In this document: piece after piece, positions 28,564 through 40,349 of the stretch
How positions within the stretch are numbered: the stretch's first letter is position 1
Layout of the letters: each line of letters starts with the position of its first letter
Assembly (NCBI GenBank): GCA_902628495.1
Contig: CACONH010000001.1
Coordinates: forward strand, 124,001-188,000
DNA length: 64,000 nucleotides
Direction: 5' to 3'
From: an uncultured Pelagibacteraceae bacterium
GTDB lineage: Bacteria > Pseudomonadota > Alphaproteobacteria > Pelagibacterales > Pelagibacteraceae
Made by a program: the position numbers and the translations under genes
Notes under the pieces: generated by a model
What the model saw: only the letters and a program-made list of their open reading frames with translations
Told to the model about the DNA's origin: nothing
Databases searched by the model: none

Positions 28564-29055
28564 ATGTTATTAAGATTAAAAAATAAAGAATACTTAATTG
28601 TTGATGAATTTAAGTTCAAATGCTCTATTGGTAAAAAAGGTTTAAAATCAAAAAAAAAGGAGGGAGATAAATGCACTCCGATAGGAATTTTTAAGATTGG
28701 TAAGGTTTATTACCGATCAGATAGAATTAAGAAACTAGAAACAGTATTAAAAACTAAAAAAATTACAAAAAATATGGGTTGGTGCGATGATCCGTATAAT
28801 AAGAAATATAATAAAGAAATTGTTTTGGATAAAAAAAATAAAGGTGAAAAACTTTATAGAAGAGATAACACCTATGATGTTTTAATTGTTATAGAGTATA
28901 ATACAAAAAAAATAAAACCATTTAAAGGAAGTGCAATTTTTATTCATTTAACGAAAAATTATAGTCCTACTGAAGGTTGTATAGCTCTAAAAAAAAACGA
29001 CTTATTAATACTATTAAAAATAATTAATAAAAATTCAAAAATTAAAATTTGTTAA
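28564..29055 (+). CDS. L,D-transpeptidase (YkuD-like) family protein
   Basis: KCTPIGIFKIG, AIFIHLTKNYSPTEGCIALKKNDL. Start uncertain (28543 or 28564). Confidence 0.82.
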   Translation: MLLRLKNKEYLIVDEFKFKCSIGKKGLKSKKKEGDKCTPIGIFKIGKVYYRSDRIKKLETVLKTKKITKNMGWCDDPYNKKYNKEIVLDKKNKGEKLYRRDNTYDVLIVIEYNTKKIKPFKGSAIFIHLTKNYSPTEGCIALKKNDLLILLKIINKNSKIKIC

Positions 29056-29693
29056 CCTCTTGCACCGAATATTTTTGAGCCTACTCTTATAAATGTTGAT
29101 CCTTGTTTTATAGCCTCCATATAATCATCTGACATGCCCATACTTATATCTTTTAAATTTAAATTTTCAGATAATTCTCTCATTTTTACAAAATAAGTTT
29201 TAGAATCTTTATCAAATGGTGGAATACACATTAGCCCAATAATATCTAATTTAAAATCCTCGATGCATTTTTTATAAAAATTTTCTAAATTATTAATTTC
29301 AATTCCACCTTTTTGAGCTTCCTCGCCAATATTAACTTGAATAAATATTTTAGGTTTAAAATTTTTTTTTATTTGCTCCTCTGCAATCTTATTTGCCAAT
29401 TTAAGATTGTCCAATGAATGTATGTAGTCAAACAAAGGTAACACAAACTTAACCTTATTAGTTTGCAATTTTCCTATTAGGTGTAAATTGATCTTTGGAA
29501 AATCTTGCTTGATGCTTGTCCATTTCTCCATAGCTTCCTGAACTTTATTCTCACCAAAATGCGTGTGTCCTTCGTTAATTACTGGCAATATATGACTAAT
29601 TGGGAATGTTTTAGTAACTGCAACTAATTTAACGTTTTTTTTATCTTCAATTTCTTGCTTTATTAAATTAAAATTTTTAACTACGTTTTCCAT
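29052..29693 (-). CDS. YggS-family PLP homeostasis protein
   Basis: VKLVAVTKTFP, HFGENKVQEAMEKW, MGMSDDYMEAIKQGSTFIRVGSKIFG. Confidence 0.95.
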   Translation of the reverse strand: MENVVKNFNLIKQEIEDKKNVKLVAVTKTFPISHILPVINEGHTHFGENKVQEAMEKWTSIKQDFPKINLHLIGKLQTNKVKFVLPLFDYIHSLDNLKLANKIAEEQIKKNFKPKIFIQVNIGEEAQKGGIEINNLENFYKKCIEDFKLDIIGLMCIPPFDKDSKTYFVKMRELSENLNLKDISMGMSDDYMEAIKQGSTFIRVGSKIFGARG

Positions 29694-30248
29694 ATGTTTA
29701 AATCTATTTACTATTATATAGACAAATTTAATAGAGAAGAAATCTATAAATTAAACAAATCAATAAATATTATATATAGAAATTATTCGAACAAATTTAA
29801 TACTAAAGAACTTTTACAGTTAGTGATTTTTTGCAAGAAGCAGAGAAGAAAAGTTTATATAAGTAATAACTTTAAATTAGCTTTAAAATTTAATTTTGAT
29901 GGGGTTTATATACCTTCTTTTAACAAATCTTTAAGATATAAAAAAATTATAAAAAAAAATTTTGATGTGATTGGGTCTGCACACAATATTAAAGAGGTTA
30001 TTAATAAAGAATTACAAGGTTGCACTAAGATTTTTTTATGTCCAATATTTAGAACTAAAAAAAATAGGAGTCATTTAGGGGTTACTAAATTTAACTTGAT
30101 TAAATTAAGCACGAAAAAGGATATTATTGCTCTTGGCGGAATAAACGAAAAAAATATTAAATATTTGAGAATGTGTAATGTCAAAGGTTTAGCGGGGATA
30201 ACTTGGGTAAAAAAAAACGGCCCGAGTATAAATACTGGGCCGTTTTAA
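29694..30248 (+). CDS. Thiamine phosphate synthase-like (ThiE/TenI) protein
   Basis: Short TIM barrel; GSAHNIKEV, FLCPIF, IIALGGINEKNI, GLAGITW. Confidence 0.75.
   Translation: MFKSIYYYIDKFNREEIYKLNKSINIIYRNYSNKFNTKELLQLVIFCKKQRRKVYISNNFKLALKFNFDGVYIPSFNKSLRYKKIIKKNFDVIGSAHNIKEVINKELQGCTKIFLCPIFRTKKNRSHLGVTKFNLIKLSTKKDIIALGGINEKNIKYLRMCNVKGLAGITWVKKNGPSINTGPF
30211..30246. terminator. Bidirectional rho-independent terminator
   Basis: aaaaaaacggcccgagtataaatactgggccgtttt: GC-rich stem, T run on both strands; serves the porin (-) and ThiE-like gene (+). Confidence 0.85.
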
Positions 30249-30267
30249 ATTTTAATCTAAAATTAAA

Positions 30268-31353
30268 TTAGAACGCAAGTCCTAAAGCAATTTCAGTTAT
30301 TTTTGAATCATCTGCATCTGAATCCATATGAGGATTTTCGATCTCTATTTGATACGCTTTGATCGACATACCACCCATTGAATATGCAAATTGAATTGCA
30401 TCTGTCTTCTGGTCTACGTCCATATTTGCAGCTTCTGACTGAGCATTGTACGTTTCAGTTGACTCTGAGTATGAAACTGAGAAATTGTCATTTACGTTAA
30501 ACGCAATACCAATTTGCTCACCTTCAAAGATACCACCTGATGTTCTAAGACCTTTTGCAGTAGTAGTTGCTACTGTAGCAGTTTCTGAAACACCTGAATC
30601 TAAGTAAGACTCTGAGTAACCAACTGATACTGGACCAAATGAGTATTTAGCATACCAAACACCGTTGAACTCATCTCTTACAGCGTCTGAACCAGCAGCT
30701 GTTTTAGTTCTATTTTCTCTTTCAGCACCGTATACACCGACTTTAAGAGCATCGTAACTTATTGTTATACCAGCTTCTTGACCAGTTCCGTATACACCAG
30801 AATCTTCTCCTGGAACACCACCGTCACCTGTTTCAGTGTCATTTGCATCTGACGCGTAACCTAAGTCAAACGTAATTGATGCACCACCTAAATCAAATGT
30901 TGGAGACGTGTATGTAACGTGGTTATTGTCCATAAAGTCACCGACTTTGTTTGCAGGCATAAGATTATCAGATGGATCTGATAGTTGCTCGTATGCTGTT
31001 GGAACTTCTTCGTCATATTTGTAATGTGCCGCACCACTGTGATTACCGAACAAGAACGAACCAAATGATGGTGTCGCAATTGAAATGTAACCAGACGTTA
31101 AGTCAGTTTGGCTATCGTTTGTAGCTGTTACAACAGAAAAAGTTGTTCCGTTGTCTAGCTCACCAGAACCCTTGAAGGTAACGTCTTTGTCTGCACCGAT
31201 ACCTCTTCCAGATACGTTGGTTGCTGTTTTTGCTGTACCACTTTTCAAAGTGATGTTCGCACCACCTGAAACTGATAGTTCACCAGCTTGAGCTGATACT
31301 GCAACTAACGAACTTGCTAGCGCTGTAAGCCCAATTTTTTTAAATTTATTCAT
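30268..31353 (-). CDS. Outer-membrane porin
   Basis: MNKFKKIGLTALASSLVAVSAQAGELSVSGGANITLKSG; beta-rich; start trimmed from 31380. Confidence 0.88.
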   Translation of the reverse strand: MNKFKKIGLTALASSLVAVSAQAGELSVSGGANITLKSGTAKTATNVSGRGIGADKDVTFKGSGELDNGTTFSVVTATNDSQTDLTSGYISIATPSFGSFLFGNHSGAAHYKYDEEVPTAYEQLSDPSDNLMPANKVGDFMDNNHVTYTSPTFDLGGASITFDLGYASDANDTETGDGGVPGEDSGVYGTGQEAGITISYDALKVGVYGAERENRTKTAAGSDAVRDEFNGVWYAKYSFGPVSVGYSESYLDSGVSETATVATTTAKGLRTSGGIFEGEQIGIAFNVNDNFSVSYSESTETYNAQSEAANMDVDQKTDAIQFAYSMGGMSIKAYQIEIENPHMDSDADDSKITEIALGLAF

Positions 31354-31543
31354 AAAGTACTCCTTATTGTTTGTATTCATATGAATGAAAGCTTTTTATC
31401 AAAAAATTTGCCTAAAACGCTAATAATCATTAAAAAATAAGTATTTTTAATTAATGTGTGATAAAAAAGTCACAATAAAAACATTGGATTTTCATACATT
31501 TTACTATATTTCATGAACCTTATATCATTTAACCATTTTTTGT

Positions 31544-32116
31544 ATGATTAGATCTAAGTTTTTAAATGTAATTTTTGCACTGCTTATTTTAGCTATCCTA
31601 AATTCTTGCGGATTTTATAAAAGATCTGATGTCAAAGATAATCCTGTAAATATTGATGAAAGAGTTAGAAAAAACATTCAAGAAGGAAGAGGTATAAGAT
31701 TTGGAAAAGGGGCAACTCGAGGTGGTGACTTTGATTTTGCATCTTCTAACCCATTGTGGAGAGCATCAATTGAGATATTTGATTTTGTTCCTTTGACGAA
31801 CGCAAGCTATTCTGGAGGAATACTTATTACAGATTGGTTTTCAGCTGAAAATAAAAACCCAGAGAGTACCAGAGATTTAAAAATAACTGTTAAATTTTTA
31901 ACAAATGAAATTAGAGCTGATGCAGTGGATGTAACCATATTTGAAAAAATTTGTAAAAATACAAATTGTAAAACAAGTAAAATCCAATCAAAACTTGAGA
32001 AAGAAATTAAACTTGCAATTTTAAAAAAAGCAGCAGTCATGGAAAAAGAGGGATTTCAACGTTATTACGAAAAAGTAGGAAAAAATAAAGGCGTAATACT
32101 AGAGAAGAAAGAATAA
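31544..32116 (+). CDS. DUF3576-like lipoprotein
   Basis: LNSCGFYKR lipobox; [31 protein letters not shown]. Confidence 0.85.
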   Translation: MIRSKFLNVIFALLILAILNSCGFYKRSDVKDNPVNIDERVRKNIQEGRGIRFGKGATRGGDFDFASSNPLWRASIEIFDFVPLTNASYSGGILITDWFSAENKNPESTRDLKITVKFLTNEIRADAVDVTIFEKICKNTNCKTSKIQSKLEKEIKLAILKKAAVMEKEGFQRYYEKVGKNKGVILEKKE

Positions 32117-32139
32117 GTTTTTATATTTTAAATATTTTT

Positions 32140-34683
32140 GTGGAAAGATATAATTTTAAAATTGTAGAAGAAAAATGGCAAAAATTTTGGCAAAAAAATA
32201 AAAGTTTTAAAACAGAGCTAGATAAAAAAAAGAAAAAATTTTATTGCCTTGAAATGTTCCCCTACCCATCTGGCAAGATACATATGGGACACGTAAGAAA
32301 TTATACGATAGGTGATGTCCTAGCCAGATACAAGTCACTTCAAAATTATAATGTCCTTCATCCAATGGGTTGGGATTCTTTTGGAATGCCAGCAGAAAAT
32401 GCAGCAAAAGAAAATAATCTAGATCCAAAAGATTGGACAGAAAGGAATATTTCAGTCATGAAAACTCAATTAAAAAAATTAGGTTTATCCATAGACTGGG
32501 ATCGAGAAATTTCGACGTGCTCACCAGAGTACTATAAACATCAACAATTATTTTTTTTGGAACTCTTTAATAAAGGGTTAATTTATAAAAAAGAAAACTA
32601 TGTTAATTGGGATCCAATTGAGCAAACTGTTTTAGCGAATGAACAAGTCATTGATGGTAAAGGATGGCGTTCTGGAGCAACAGTTGAGAGAAAAAAATTA
32701 AGCCAATGGTTTTTTAAAATCTCTCAATTTTCTGAAGAGCTATTAACTGGTTTAGATGATTTGGATAAATGGCCTAATAAAGTTAAAGTTATGCAAAAAA
32801 ACTGGATAGGCAAATCTTTTGGTTGTGAAATAGATTTTAAAATTGAGGGAAACTCATCTGTAGATAAAATCAAATGCTTTACCACAAGACCAGATACGTT
32901 ATTTGGGTTCTCTTTTCTGGCAGTATCAGCGGATCATCCTATCTCAAAGTTTTACGAAAAAGATAAAGAATTTCAAAAATTTAAACAACTATGTTCAAAA
33001 ACAGGAACTACGGAAGAGTCTATTGCGCAAGCGGAGAAAATTGGTTTTAAGACCAATCTTATAGCTATAAATCCTTTTGATGAAAATTCTAAAGTTCCAG
33101 TTTATTTTGCAAATTTTGTATTGATGGACTATGGTTTTGGTGCGGTTTTTGGGTGTCCAGCGCATGATCAAAGAGATTTCGAATTTGCAAAAAAATACAA
33201 TCTACCAATTAAAACTGTTGTAAAACCTAAAAATGTTAATGGAGATTTCGAGGTAGAAGATGAAGCTTATGTTGGTGATGGTATAATGGTTAATTCTTCC
33301 TTTTTAGACGGATTAAATACTCCAAATGAAGCTATATCTAAAGCAATTGCTAAGATTGAGGAAATAAAGTCTGGCAAAAAAAAAATTAATTTTAGATTAA
33401 AAGACTGGGGAATATCTAGACAGAGATATTGGGGCTGTCCAATACCTATTGCCTATGATGATCAAGGAAATTATGAAACTGTCCCGGAAGATCAATTGCC
33501 AATTAAACTACCTGAAAATATAAATCTTAAAACGAGAGGAAATCCTTTAGACCATCAAGCAGAATGGAGAGAAATTACAATTAGGGGGAAAAAATATAAA
33601 TTAGAAACAGATACACTCGATACTTTTGTAGACTCGTCTTGGTATTATCTTCGTTTCTGCTCTCCAAATAATAAGTCTTACGGGTATGATCTCGAGGAAA
33701 TTAAATATTGGATGCCAGTGGATCAATATATTGGTGGTGTTGAACACGCGATATTGCACTTATTATATTCTAGATTTTTTATGTTAGCACTTGATCATAA
33801 AAATAAAAATTTTATATCAAAAGAACCATTTGATGGATTATTTACTCAAGGTATGGTTTGCCATGAAACATATAAGGATAAAAATAATAATTGGTTAAGT
33901 CCCAACGAAGTATTTTCTGAAGATGGAAAGAATTTTTTTAAGGTTAGCAATAAAAAAGAAAAGATTATTGTTGGATCTTCAGAATCAATGTCAAAATCAA
34001 AAAAAAATGTTATTGACCCAGAAAAAATAATCGAGACATACGGAACTGATGCAGTAAGGCTTTTTATATTATCTGATAGTCCGCCAGAAAAGGATATACA
34101 ATGGTCAGAACAAGGCATGATTGCTTCATATAAATTTGTTAATAAATTTTGGACACTGCACAATAAAATTTTAGAAAAAATTAAATTAAACAAAAATGGC
34201 AAAGATATTAATGATCTTACAATATTTACAAATAGATTAATTCAAAAAATTTCATTAAATCTTGAAAAATTTAATTACAATGTAATTATTGCTAATATTT
34301 ATGAAACTTATAACTTTTTAGTTAAAGAGATTGATAAAGATTATAAAGCCGTAATAATTAAAGAAAATTACATAAAAATTTTAATTTTAATGATGCCAGT
34401 AATACCTCATATAATTTCAGAGGCAATTAATGATTTAGAATATGACAAAAAAATTGAATGGCCTAAAGCTGAGTCAAAATATTTAGAGGATAAATTTGTA
34501 AATATTGTAATTCAAGTTAATGGGAAAAAAAAATCGTTAATTAAAATTGAGAGAGATTTACAGGATAGAGAAGTTATCAACAAAATTAAAAATGATGAAA
34601 AAATATCAAATATTTTAAGTGATAAAAATTTATTAAAGCATATTATAGTAAAAAATAGATTAGTTAATCTTATTGTAAAATGA
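32140..34683 (+). CDS. leuS: Leucyl-tRNA synthetase
   Basis: [39 protein letters not shown] start. Confidence 0.98.
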   Translation: MERYNFKIVEEKWQKFWQKNKSFKTELDKKKKKFYCLEMFPYPSGKIHMGHVRNYTIGDVLARYKSLQNYNVLHPMGWDSFGMPAENAAKENNLDPKDWTERNISVMKTQLKKLGLSIDWDREISTCSPEYYKHQQLFFLELFNKGLIYKKENYVNWDPIEQTVLANEQVIDGKGWRSGATVERKKLSQWFFKISQFSEELLTGLDDLDKWPNKVKVMQKNWIGKSFGCEIDFKIEGNSSVDKIKCFTTRPDTLFGFSFLAVSADHPISKFYEKDKEFQKFKQLCSKTGTTEESIAQAEKIGFKTNLIAINPFDENSKVPVYFANFVLMDYGFGAVFGCPAHDQRDFEFAKKYNLPIKTVVKPKNVNGDFEVEDEAYVGDGIMVNSSFLDGLNTPNEAISKAIAKIEEIKSGKKKINFRLKDWGISRQRYWGCPIPIAYDDQGNYETVPEDQLPIKLPENINLKTRGNPLDHQAEWREITIRGKKYKLETDTLDTFVDSSWYYLRFCSPNNKSYGYDLEEIKYWMPVDQYIGGVEHAILHLLYSRFFMLALDHKNKNFISKEPFDGLFTQGMVCHETYKDKNNNWLSPNEVFSEDGKNFFKVSNKKEKIIVGSSESMSKSKKNVIDPEKIIETYGTDAVRLFILSDSPPEKDIQWSEQGMIASYKFVNKFWTLHNKILEKIKLNKNGKDINDLTIFTNRLIQKISLNLEKFNYNVIIANIYETYNFLVKEIDKDYKAVIIKENYIKILILMMPVIPHIISEAINDLEYDKKIEWPKAESKYLEDKFVNIVIQVNGKKKSLIKIERDLQDREVINKIKNDEKISNILSDKNLLKHIIVKNRLVNLIVK

Positions 34684-35135
34684 AGAAAATTTTTTTAATT
34701 TTTTTGATATTCTTATTAAACAGTTGTGGATACACACCAATATACTCATCGAAAGATAGTAATTACAAAATTATAAATTTTCAAAAAAATATTAATAATA
34801 ACCTTACGAACTACATTCAAAATACAATAAATGCTTTTTCAAACGATGAAGCTAATAAAAGTTTAAATATACAATTTGAATTCAAAGAAGAAATTATTAC
34901 GGTATTAAAAGATTCAAAAGGTGATCCCTCAAAAAGTAGGTTAAATATTACAGTTAATTTATCTGTTTTAGATACTAATCAAAATTTAATAGCATCAAAT
35001 GTCTTCTCGGAAAACTTTGAATATAATATTGATGATAATAAGTTTAATTTAAAACAATACGAAAAAAATATTAAGTTTAATCTAGTTGAACAAATTACCC
35101 AAGAAATACTTGTATTTTTGGCTAATATTAAATGA
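34680..35135 (+). CDS. lptE: LPS-assembly lipoprotein LptE
   Basis: [13 protein letters not shown]; sits between leuS and holA. Confidence 0.8.
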   Translation: MKKIFLIFLIFLLNSCGYTPIYSSKDSNYKIINFQKNINNNLTNYIQNTINAFSNDEANKSLNIQFEFKEEIITVLKDSKGDPSKSRLNITVNLSVLDTNQNLIASNVFSENFEYNIDDNKFNLKQYEKNIKFNLVEQITQEILVFLANIK

Positions 35136-36133
35136 TATTAAAAACCTTCGAATTAAGCAAAAATAATATTGATAAATTTAAATTCTTTCTTCTCTATGGT
35201 GAAAATGAAGGTTTAAAAGAAGAAATAATAAATAAAATAAAAAAAAATCAAAATGGAAAAGAAATTAAGTACGAGGAAGCGCAAATTTTAAAAAATAAAA
35301 GTGAGTTTTATAATGAAATAAAAAACAAATCTTTATTTGAAGAAAAAAGAATTTTTTTTTTAGGAAGATGCACAGAAAAAATATCGGAACTATTAATAGA
35401 AATATTTGAGGATACCTCTGATGATATATTTATAATAAATTGTAGTATATTAGAAAAAAAATCAAAGTTAAGAAATTATGCAGAAAGATCTAGCAATGTG
35501 GTAGTTATACCAACCTACAAAGATAATTCTCAATCTTTAATAAATATTGCAAGAAAATTTTTTAATGAGGAAAAAATCAGTATTTCCGCAGAAACATTAA
35601 ATTTGTTAGTTAATAGGTGTATGGGTGACAGGGGTATTTTAAATAAAGAATTGGACAAAATTTCAAATTACATATCAGAAAAAAAAATTATATCATTGAA
35701 AGAAATAGCTGTATTAACGAATTTATCTGAAAATTACAGTGCTTCAGAATTAGTTGATGCCTCTTTGACAAAAAATTATATAAAAGTAAAAGAAATATTG
35801 AATGAAAATATATATTCTCAAGAAGATACATTCTTAATATTAAGAGTTTTTTTGCAAAAAGCCAAAAAGCTATTAAGTTTATTAGAGATTATTAATAGCG
35901 AAAACAATGTAGAAAAAGCAATCAACGAATATAAACCACCCATATTTTGGAAGGATAAGCCAGTTTTAAAGAAACAACTTCAACTTTGGTCTTTTGAAAA
36001 TATTATAAATTTGATTTGTGAATTAAATGACATTGAAATTAAAATTAAAAAAAATAGTTCTCAAAATATAATTTTAATGAAAAATTTCATATATGAAATA
36101 TTAGATCGAAAAACTAATAACTCTTTTTTATAG
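35132..36133 (+). CDS. holA: DNA polymerase III delta subunit
   Basis: FFLLYGENEGLKEEII; conserved leuS-lptE-holA order. Confidence 0.88.
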   Translation: MILKTFELSKNNIDKFKFFLLYGENEGLKEEIINKIKKNQNGKEIKYEEAQILKNKSEFYNEIKNKSLFEEKRIFFLGRCTEKISELLIEIFEDTSDDIFIINCSILEKKSKLRNYAERSSNVVVIPTYKDNSQSLINIARKFFNEEKISISAETLNLLVNRCMGDRGILNKELDKISNYISEKKIISLKEIAVLTNLSENYSASELVDASLTKNYIKVKEILNENIYSQEDTFLILRVFLQKAKKLLSLLEIINSENNVEKAINEYKPPIFWKDKPVLKKQLQLWSFENIINLICELNDIEIKIKKNSSQNIILMKNFIYEILDRKTNNSFL

Positions 36134-36956
36134 ACTCTATAATTCTATTTAATTGATCTAATTCCTTATAATGAAAAGTTATTGATCCTTTATTATTTTT
36201 TTTATTATTTATCTCAATATTCATTCCAATTTTTTCCATTAGATTATGCTCTAAAACCTTTATGTTAGGATCTTTTTTGCTTATATGTTTTTTTCTAGGA
36301 GCTTTATAAGCTTTTACTAAAGTTTCAGCTTGTCTAACTGACAATCTCTTAGAAATTATTTTTTTTGCAATAAAAATAGAATTTTCCAGACCAACCAGGA
36401 TTTTTGCATGACCTGGGGATATTTTGTTATCTTTAACAAATTCAATAAGTTCAACAGGTAAGCTTAACAATCTCAAACAATTTGTTATGTGGCTTCGGCT
36501 TTTCCCTATAAATTTGGCAACTTGTTCTTGATCATAAGAAAATTCATCAATAAGTCTTTTATAACCTTCTGCTTCTTCTATTGCATTCAAATCATGTCTT
36601 TGAACATTTTCAACTATTCCAAACTCTAATGCTTTTTTATCATCTGCCTCTATAACAACAATTGGTACTTCATGTAACCCAGCTCGCTGTGCAGCAAGCC
36701 ATCTTCTTTCACCTGCAATAATTTCGTATTTGGTGTCTGTATTTGAATTTCTAACTATTATTGGCTGAATAATTCCTCTTGATTTAATAGATTCTGTTAA
36801 TTCGTCTAAGCTTATTTCATCAAACTTTTTTCTCGGTTGGTATTTATTTCTTTTAAGGTCACTTATATTAGCTTTAGTGCTCTCTGCAAATTTACCTTCT
36901 CCAATTAAAGATGAAAGGCCTCTGCCAAGTCCCTTTTTATTTTTAAAGTTAATCAT
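36114..36956 (-). CDS. parB: Chromosome partitioning protein ParB
   Basis: KKGLGRGLSSLIGEG, NKYQPRKKFD, YEIIAGERRWLAAQRAG. Confidence 0.98.
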   Translation of the reverse strand: MINFKNKKGLGRGLSSLIGEGKFAESTKANISDLKRNKYQPRKKFDEISLDELTESIKSRGIIQPIIVRNSNTDTKYEIIAGERRWLAAQRAGLHEVPIVVIEADDKKALEFGIVENVQRHDLNAIEEAEGYKRLIDEFSYDQEQVAKFIGKSRSHITNCLRLLSLPVELIEFVKDNKISPGHAKILVGLENSIFIAKKIISKRLSVRQAETLVKAYKAPRKKHISKKDPNIKVLEHNLMEKIGMNIEINNKKNNKGSITFHYKELDQLNRIIESIKKSY

Positions 36957-37753
36957 GCTGCTGTTTCAAAACTTTCTTCCTGAGCTAAAAACTCTTCTGT
37001 AAAACTAATATATGACTTGCTCCCAGGACAAGTTTTATCATAAAATATAACAGGCATACCGTGAGAAGGTGCTTCAGATAATCTAACATTTCTTGGTACA
37101 ACATTTTTGTAAACTTTTTCTTTAAAATAATTTCTTGCTTCAGTTTCAACCTCGCCGGAAAGCTTGTTTCTCTTATCATACATAGTCAAAAGTATTCCTC
37201 TAATCGTTAGTTCTTGATTTAATCCCACTTTAATTCTATCGATAGTTTTGATCAGTTGAGTTATACCCTCCAAAGCAAAGAATTCTGTTTGAAGAGGCAC
37301 TAATAGAGAGTGAGAAGCTACTAAGGCCATGACAGTTAACAAACTAAGAGATGGAGGGCAGTCTATAAGCACATAATCATATGAAGCTCTAGAATCATTT
37401 AAATATGCGGTCAATTTCTCCTTTAGAATATAAGCTCTACGACCATCATCTGCTGTTTCCACCTCCAATCCAGATAAATCAACATTTGAAGTGACTATAT
37501 CTAGATTAGAAAAATTAGTTTTAGTAATTGCTTCATCAATTTTTTTTTTTCCAACCAAAACTTGATAAATTGAATTAGATGTTTGATCTATATTAGATAA
37601 ACCTAAACCAGTTGTAGCATTTCCTTGGGGATCTAAATCAATTACCAAAACTTTTTTATTATTCAAAGAAAGTCCTGCTGCTAAATTGATTACAGTTGTT
37701 GTTTTGCCAACCCCGCCCTTTTGATTTATTATTGAAATGATTTTTTCTTTCAT
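36953..37753 (-). CDS. parA: Chromosome partitioning ATPase ParA
   Basis: IISIINQKGGVGKTTTVINLAAGLS. Confidence 0.98.
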   Translation of the reverse strand: MKEKIISIINQKGGVGKTTTVINLAAGLSLNNKKVLVIDLDPQGNATTGLGLSNIDQTSNSIYQVLVGKKKIDEAITKTNFSNLDIVTSNVDLSGLEVETADDGRRAYILKEKLTAYLNDSRASYDYVLIDCPPSLSLLTVMALVASHSLLVPLQTEFFALEGITQLIKTIDRIKVGLNQELTIRGILLTMYDKRNKLSGEVETEARNYFKEKVYKNVVPRNVRLSEAPSHGMPVIFYDKTCPGSKSYISFTEEFLAQEESFETAA

Positions 37754-38385
37754 ATTCTTTTTAAATTATTTATTTTTACAATAACTGAATTCACATCTGT
37801 TAAACTTTTTACAATTTCATAATCAAACTTCCATAATTTTAAACATTCATTAATGTTGTCTCTGCCACTTTTTCCTAAAAAAAGTATCAATCTGTTATAA
37901 TGAGCAAAATTATTGTTTATTAATTCGAATATTGTTTGAAGTGGTTTAAATGCTCTAGCCACTATTATGTCCGCCTCTAATTCCTTCTGTTCAAAAATAT
38001 TTTTTTGCTTTACTTCAGCATTTAATTCGAAGTGCTTGATCATTTTTCTTAAAAAATTACTTTTCTTTTGACTTTTCTCATAAAGTTCAAATTTTATTTT
38101 TGATCCCTTTTTTTTAAATATAATTGCTAAAACTACACCTGGAAGACCAGAACCAGACCCTATATCTAAGCAAGTTTTTGTATTTTTATCAATAATATCA
38201 ATAATTTGGGCTGAGTCTATTATATGTCTTTTTATTGAGTCTTTCTCAGTTGATTTGCTGATTAAGTTTATTTTTTTGTTTTCGGTCAATAATAACGATC
38301 TGAACTCCTCTAAGGCAGGAAATGTTTCACGTGAAACGTTTAATGTTTCTAATTGAGAATATTTTTTAAGATTTGATTCGATCAA
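37750..38385 (-). CDS. rsmG: 16S rRNA G527 methyltransferase
   Basis: [17 protein letters not shown]; located between parA and mnmG. Confidence 0.95.
   Translation of the reverse strand: MIESNLKKYSQLETLNVSRETFPALEEFRSLLLTENKKINLISKSTEKDSIKRHIIDSAQIIDIIDKNTKTCLDIGSGSGLPGVVLAIIFKKKGSKIKFELYEKSQKKSNFLRKMIKHFELNAEVKQKNIFEQKELEADIIVARAFKPLQTIFELINNNFAHYNRLILFLGKSGRDNINECLKLWKFDYEIVKSLTDVNSVIVKINNLKRI
38323..38338. promoter_or_regulatory. parS centromere site
   Basis: TGTTTCACGTGAAACG; matches the ParB target TGTTNCACGTGAAACA except the last base; inside the rsmG codons for NVSRET. Confidence 0.92.
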
Positions 38386-40253
38386 GCTATATGCTTAATA
38401 GACTTTCTTTTGAGATGTGACAATAGAATAAATACAGCTGCCGGGGTAATTCCGTCTATTCTCAAAGCCTGGCCCATTGTTTTTGGCCTAATTTGCTTAA
38501 ATTTAGACTTAACTTCATTAGAAAGCCCTGAAAAATTGTCGTAATTAATATCTGATGGTATTTTAAGGCTCTCATCTCTTTTAAAAGCTAAAATATCAGC
38601 TTTTTGTTTCTTCATGTAACCTTTATAGTGAGCTTTAATTTCAATCTGCTCCTCAATTTCACGGCTATAATCGCCTATTTCAGGCCAAATATCCTTGATT
38701 TTACTAAAATTTACACCTTTTTGAGCTAAAACAGAGTTGGCTGACCTATAAACCCCATCTTTTGCGATTTTAACTCCATGTTTTTCAGCTTCCGACGGTG
38801 ATATTTTCAATTTATCCATTTTTTTATTCAGTTTCTCCAATTCTATTGATTTATCCTCGAATAATTTCTTCCTCTCTGATTTGACTAAGCCGAACTTAAT
38901 TCCAACAGGTGTAAGTCTCAAGTCAGCATTATCACACCTTAAGGATAATCTGTATTCTGCTCTCGAGGTAAACATCCTGTAAGGTTCAGCAACTCCTTTT
39001 GTAACTAAATCGTCTATCATCACGCCAATATATGCCTGAGACCTGTCTAGAATTAATGGTTCTTTGCCCATTATAGATAAAGCAGCATTTGCTCCAGCTA
39101 TTAGTCCTTGAGCAGCAGCCTCTTCATAACCTGTTGTTCCGTTAATTTGGCCGGCGAAGTAAAAGTTTTTTATCTTCTTCGTCTCTAATGTTAAAAAAAG
39201 TTCCCTTGGATCAACATAATCATATTCTATTGCGTATCCTGGCCGTAATATTTTAACATTTTCTAAACCATTGATATTATTACATATTTCTTGTTGAAGA
39301 TCATCTGGTAGTGATGTTGAAATTCCGTTGGGATAGACCGTGTTATCTTCAAGCCCTTCGGGTTCTAGAAAAATTTGATGCCTAGTCTTGTCCTTAAATT
39401 TATAGATTTTATCCTCTATGGAAGGACAATACCTCGGTCCTACTCCCTTGATGCTTCCCGAATACATTGCGCTTCGTTGAATATTTTTTGAAATCAATTC
39501 ATGAACCTTTTCATTGGTGTAAGTAATTCCACAACTAATTTGTTTATTGGTATTTTTTTTTGTTAAGAAAGAGAAAAAAGATACTTCATCATCTGGATGT
39601 TGTTCTTCTAAATTTGAGTAATTAATAGTACGTCCATCTAACCTAGGTGGAGTCCCTGTTTTTAACCTTCCAATTTTAAAATTATATTTTTGTAGCTGTT
39701 CACTTAAACCAGTAGTGGGCTTTTCATTATATCTACCTGCGGGAGTTCTTTTATCTCCAATATGTATCATTCCATTCAAAAAAGTACCTGTCGTAAGTAT
39801 TACCTTGTTAGAGTGAATTTCTTTTCCAGATGAAGTTAATACACCGTTTATACTATTTCTATTAAATATAAATCCAATTACAGAATCAGAAAAAATGCTT
39901 AAATTACAATAGTTTACAAGTTTTTCTTGTATATGTTTTTTGTATAATGATCTATCACTTTGTGTTCGAGGCCCTCTGACAGCTGGACCTCTACTTCTAT
40001 TTAATAGCTTAAATTGTATACCAGATCTGTCAGCCACATCTCCCATAATACCATCTAAAGCATCTATTTCTCTAACTAAATGGCCTTTACCTAATCCACC
40101 AATTGCTGGGTTACAAGACATTTCACCAATAGAAGATTTATCATTAGTAAAGAGAGCTGTATTTACTCCTAATCTTGCAGAGGCAGCTGCAGCTTCACAG
40201 CCCGCATGGCCTCCACCGATTACTATAACGTCATAATGTTTATTCTTTTCCAT
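38382..40253 (-). CDS. mnmG: tRNA uridine-5-carboxymethylaminomethyl synthesis enzyme MnmG
   Basis: [23 protein letters not shown]. Confidence 0.98.
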   Translation of the reverse strand: MEKNKHYDVIVIGGGHAGCEAAAASARLGVNTALFTNDKSSIGEMSCNPAIGGLGKGHLVREIDALDGIMGDVADRSGIQFKLLNRSRGPAVRGPRTQSDRSLYKKHIQEKLVNYCNLSIFSDSVIGFIFNRNSINGVLTSSGKEIHSNKVILTTGTFLNGMIHIGDKRTPAGRYNEKPTTGLSEQLQKYNFKIGRLKTGTPPRLDGRTINYSNLEEQHPDDEVSFFSFLTKKNTNKQISCGITYTNEKVHELISKNIQRSAMYSGSIKGVGPRYCPSIEDKIYKFKDKTRHQIFLEPEGLEDNTVYPNGISTSLPDDLQQEICNNINGLENVKILRPGYAIEYDYVDPRELFLTLETKKIKNFYFAGQINGTTGYEEAAAQGLIAGANAALSIMGKEPLILDRSQAYIGVMIDDLVTKGVAEPYRMFTSRAEYRLSLRCDNADLRLTPVGIKFGLVKSERKKLFEDKSIELEKLNKKMDKLKISPSEAEKHGVKIAKDGVYRSANSVLAQKGVNFSKIKDIWPEIGDYSREIEEQIEIKAHYKGYMKKQKADILAFKRDESLKIPSDINYDNFSGLSNEVKSKFKQIRPKTMGQALRIDGITPAAVFILLSHLKRKSIKHIA

Positions 40254-40349
40254 TACTTGAATTTATATTTGAAATCTTTTTTTACAAGACTATCTTAAAT
40301 TTTATTAATTTAATTGTAAAATATGCTAATAAGATAGATAAATAGCGGT

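Noticed and set aside
31378-31392. ATTCATATGAAT palindrome upstream of the porin as an operator
   Set aside because: Short AT-rich palindromes are expected by chance here; no second copy seen.
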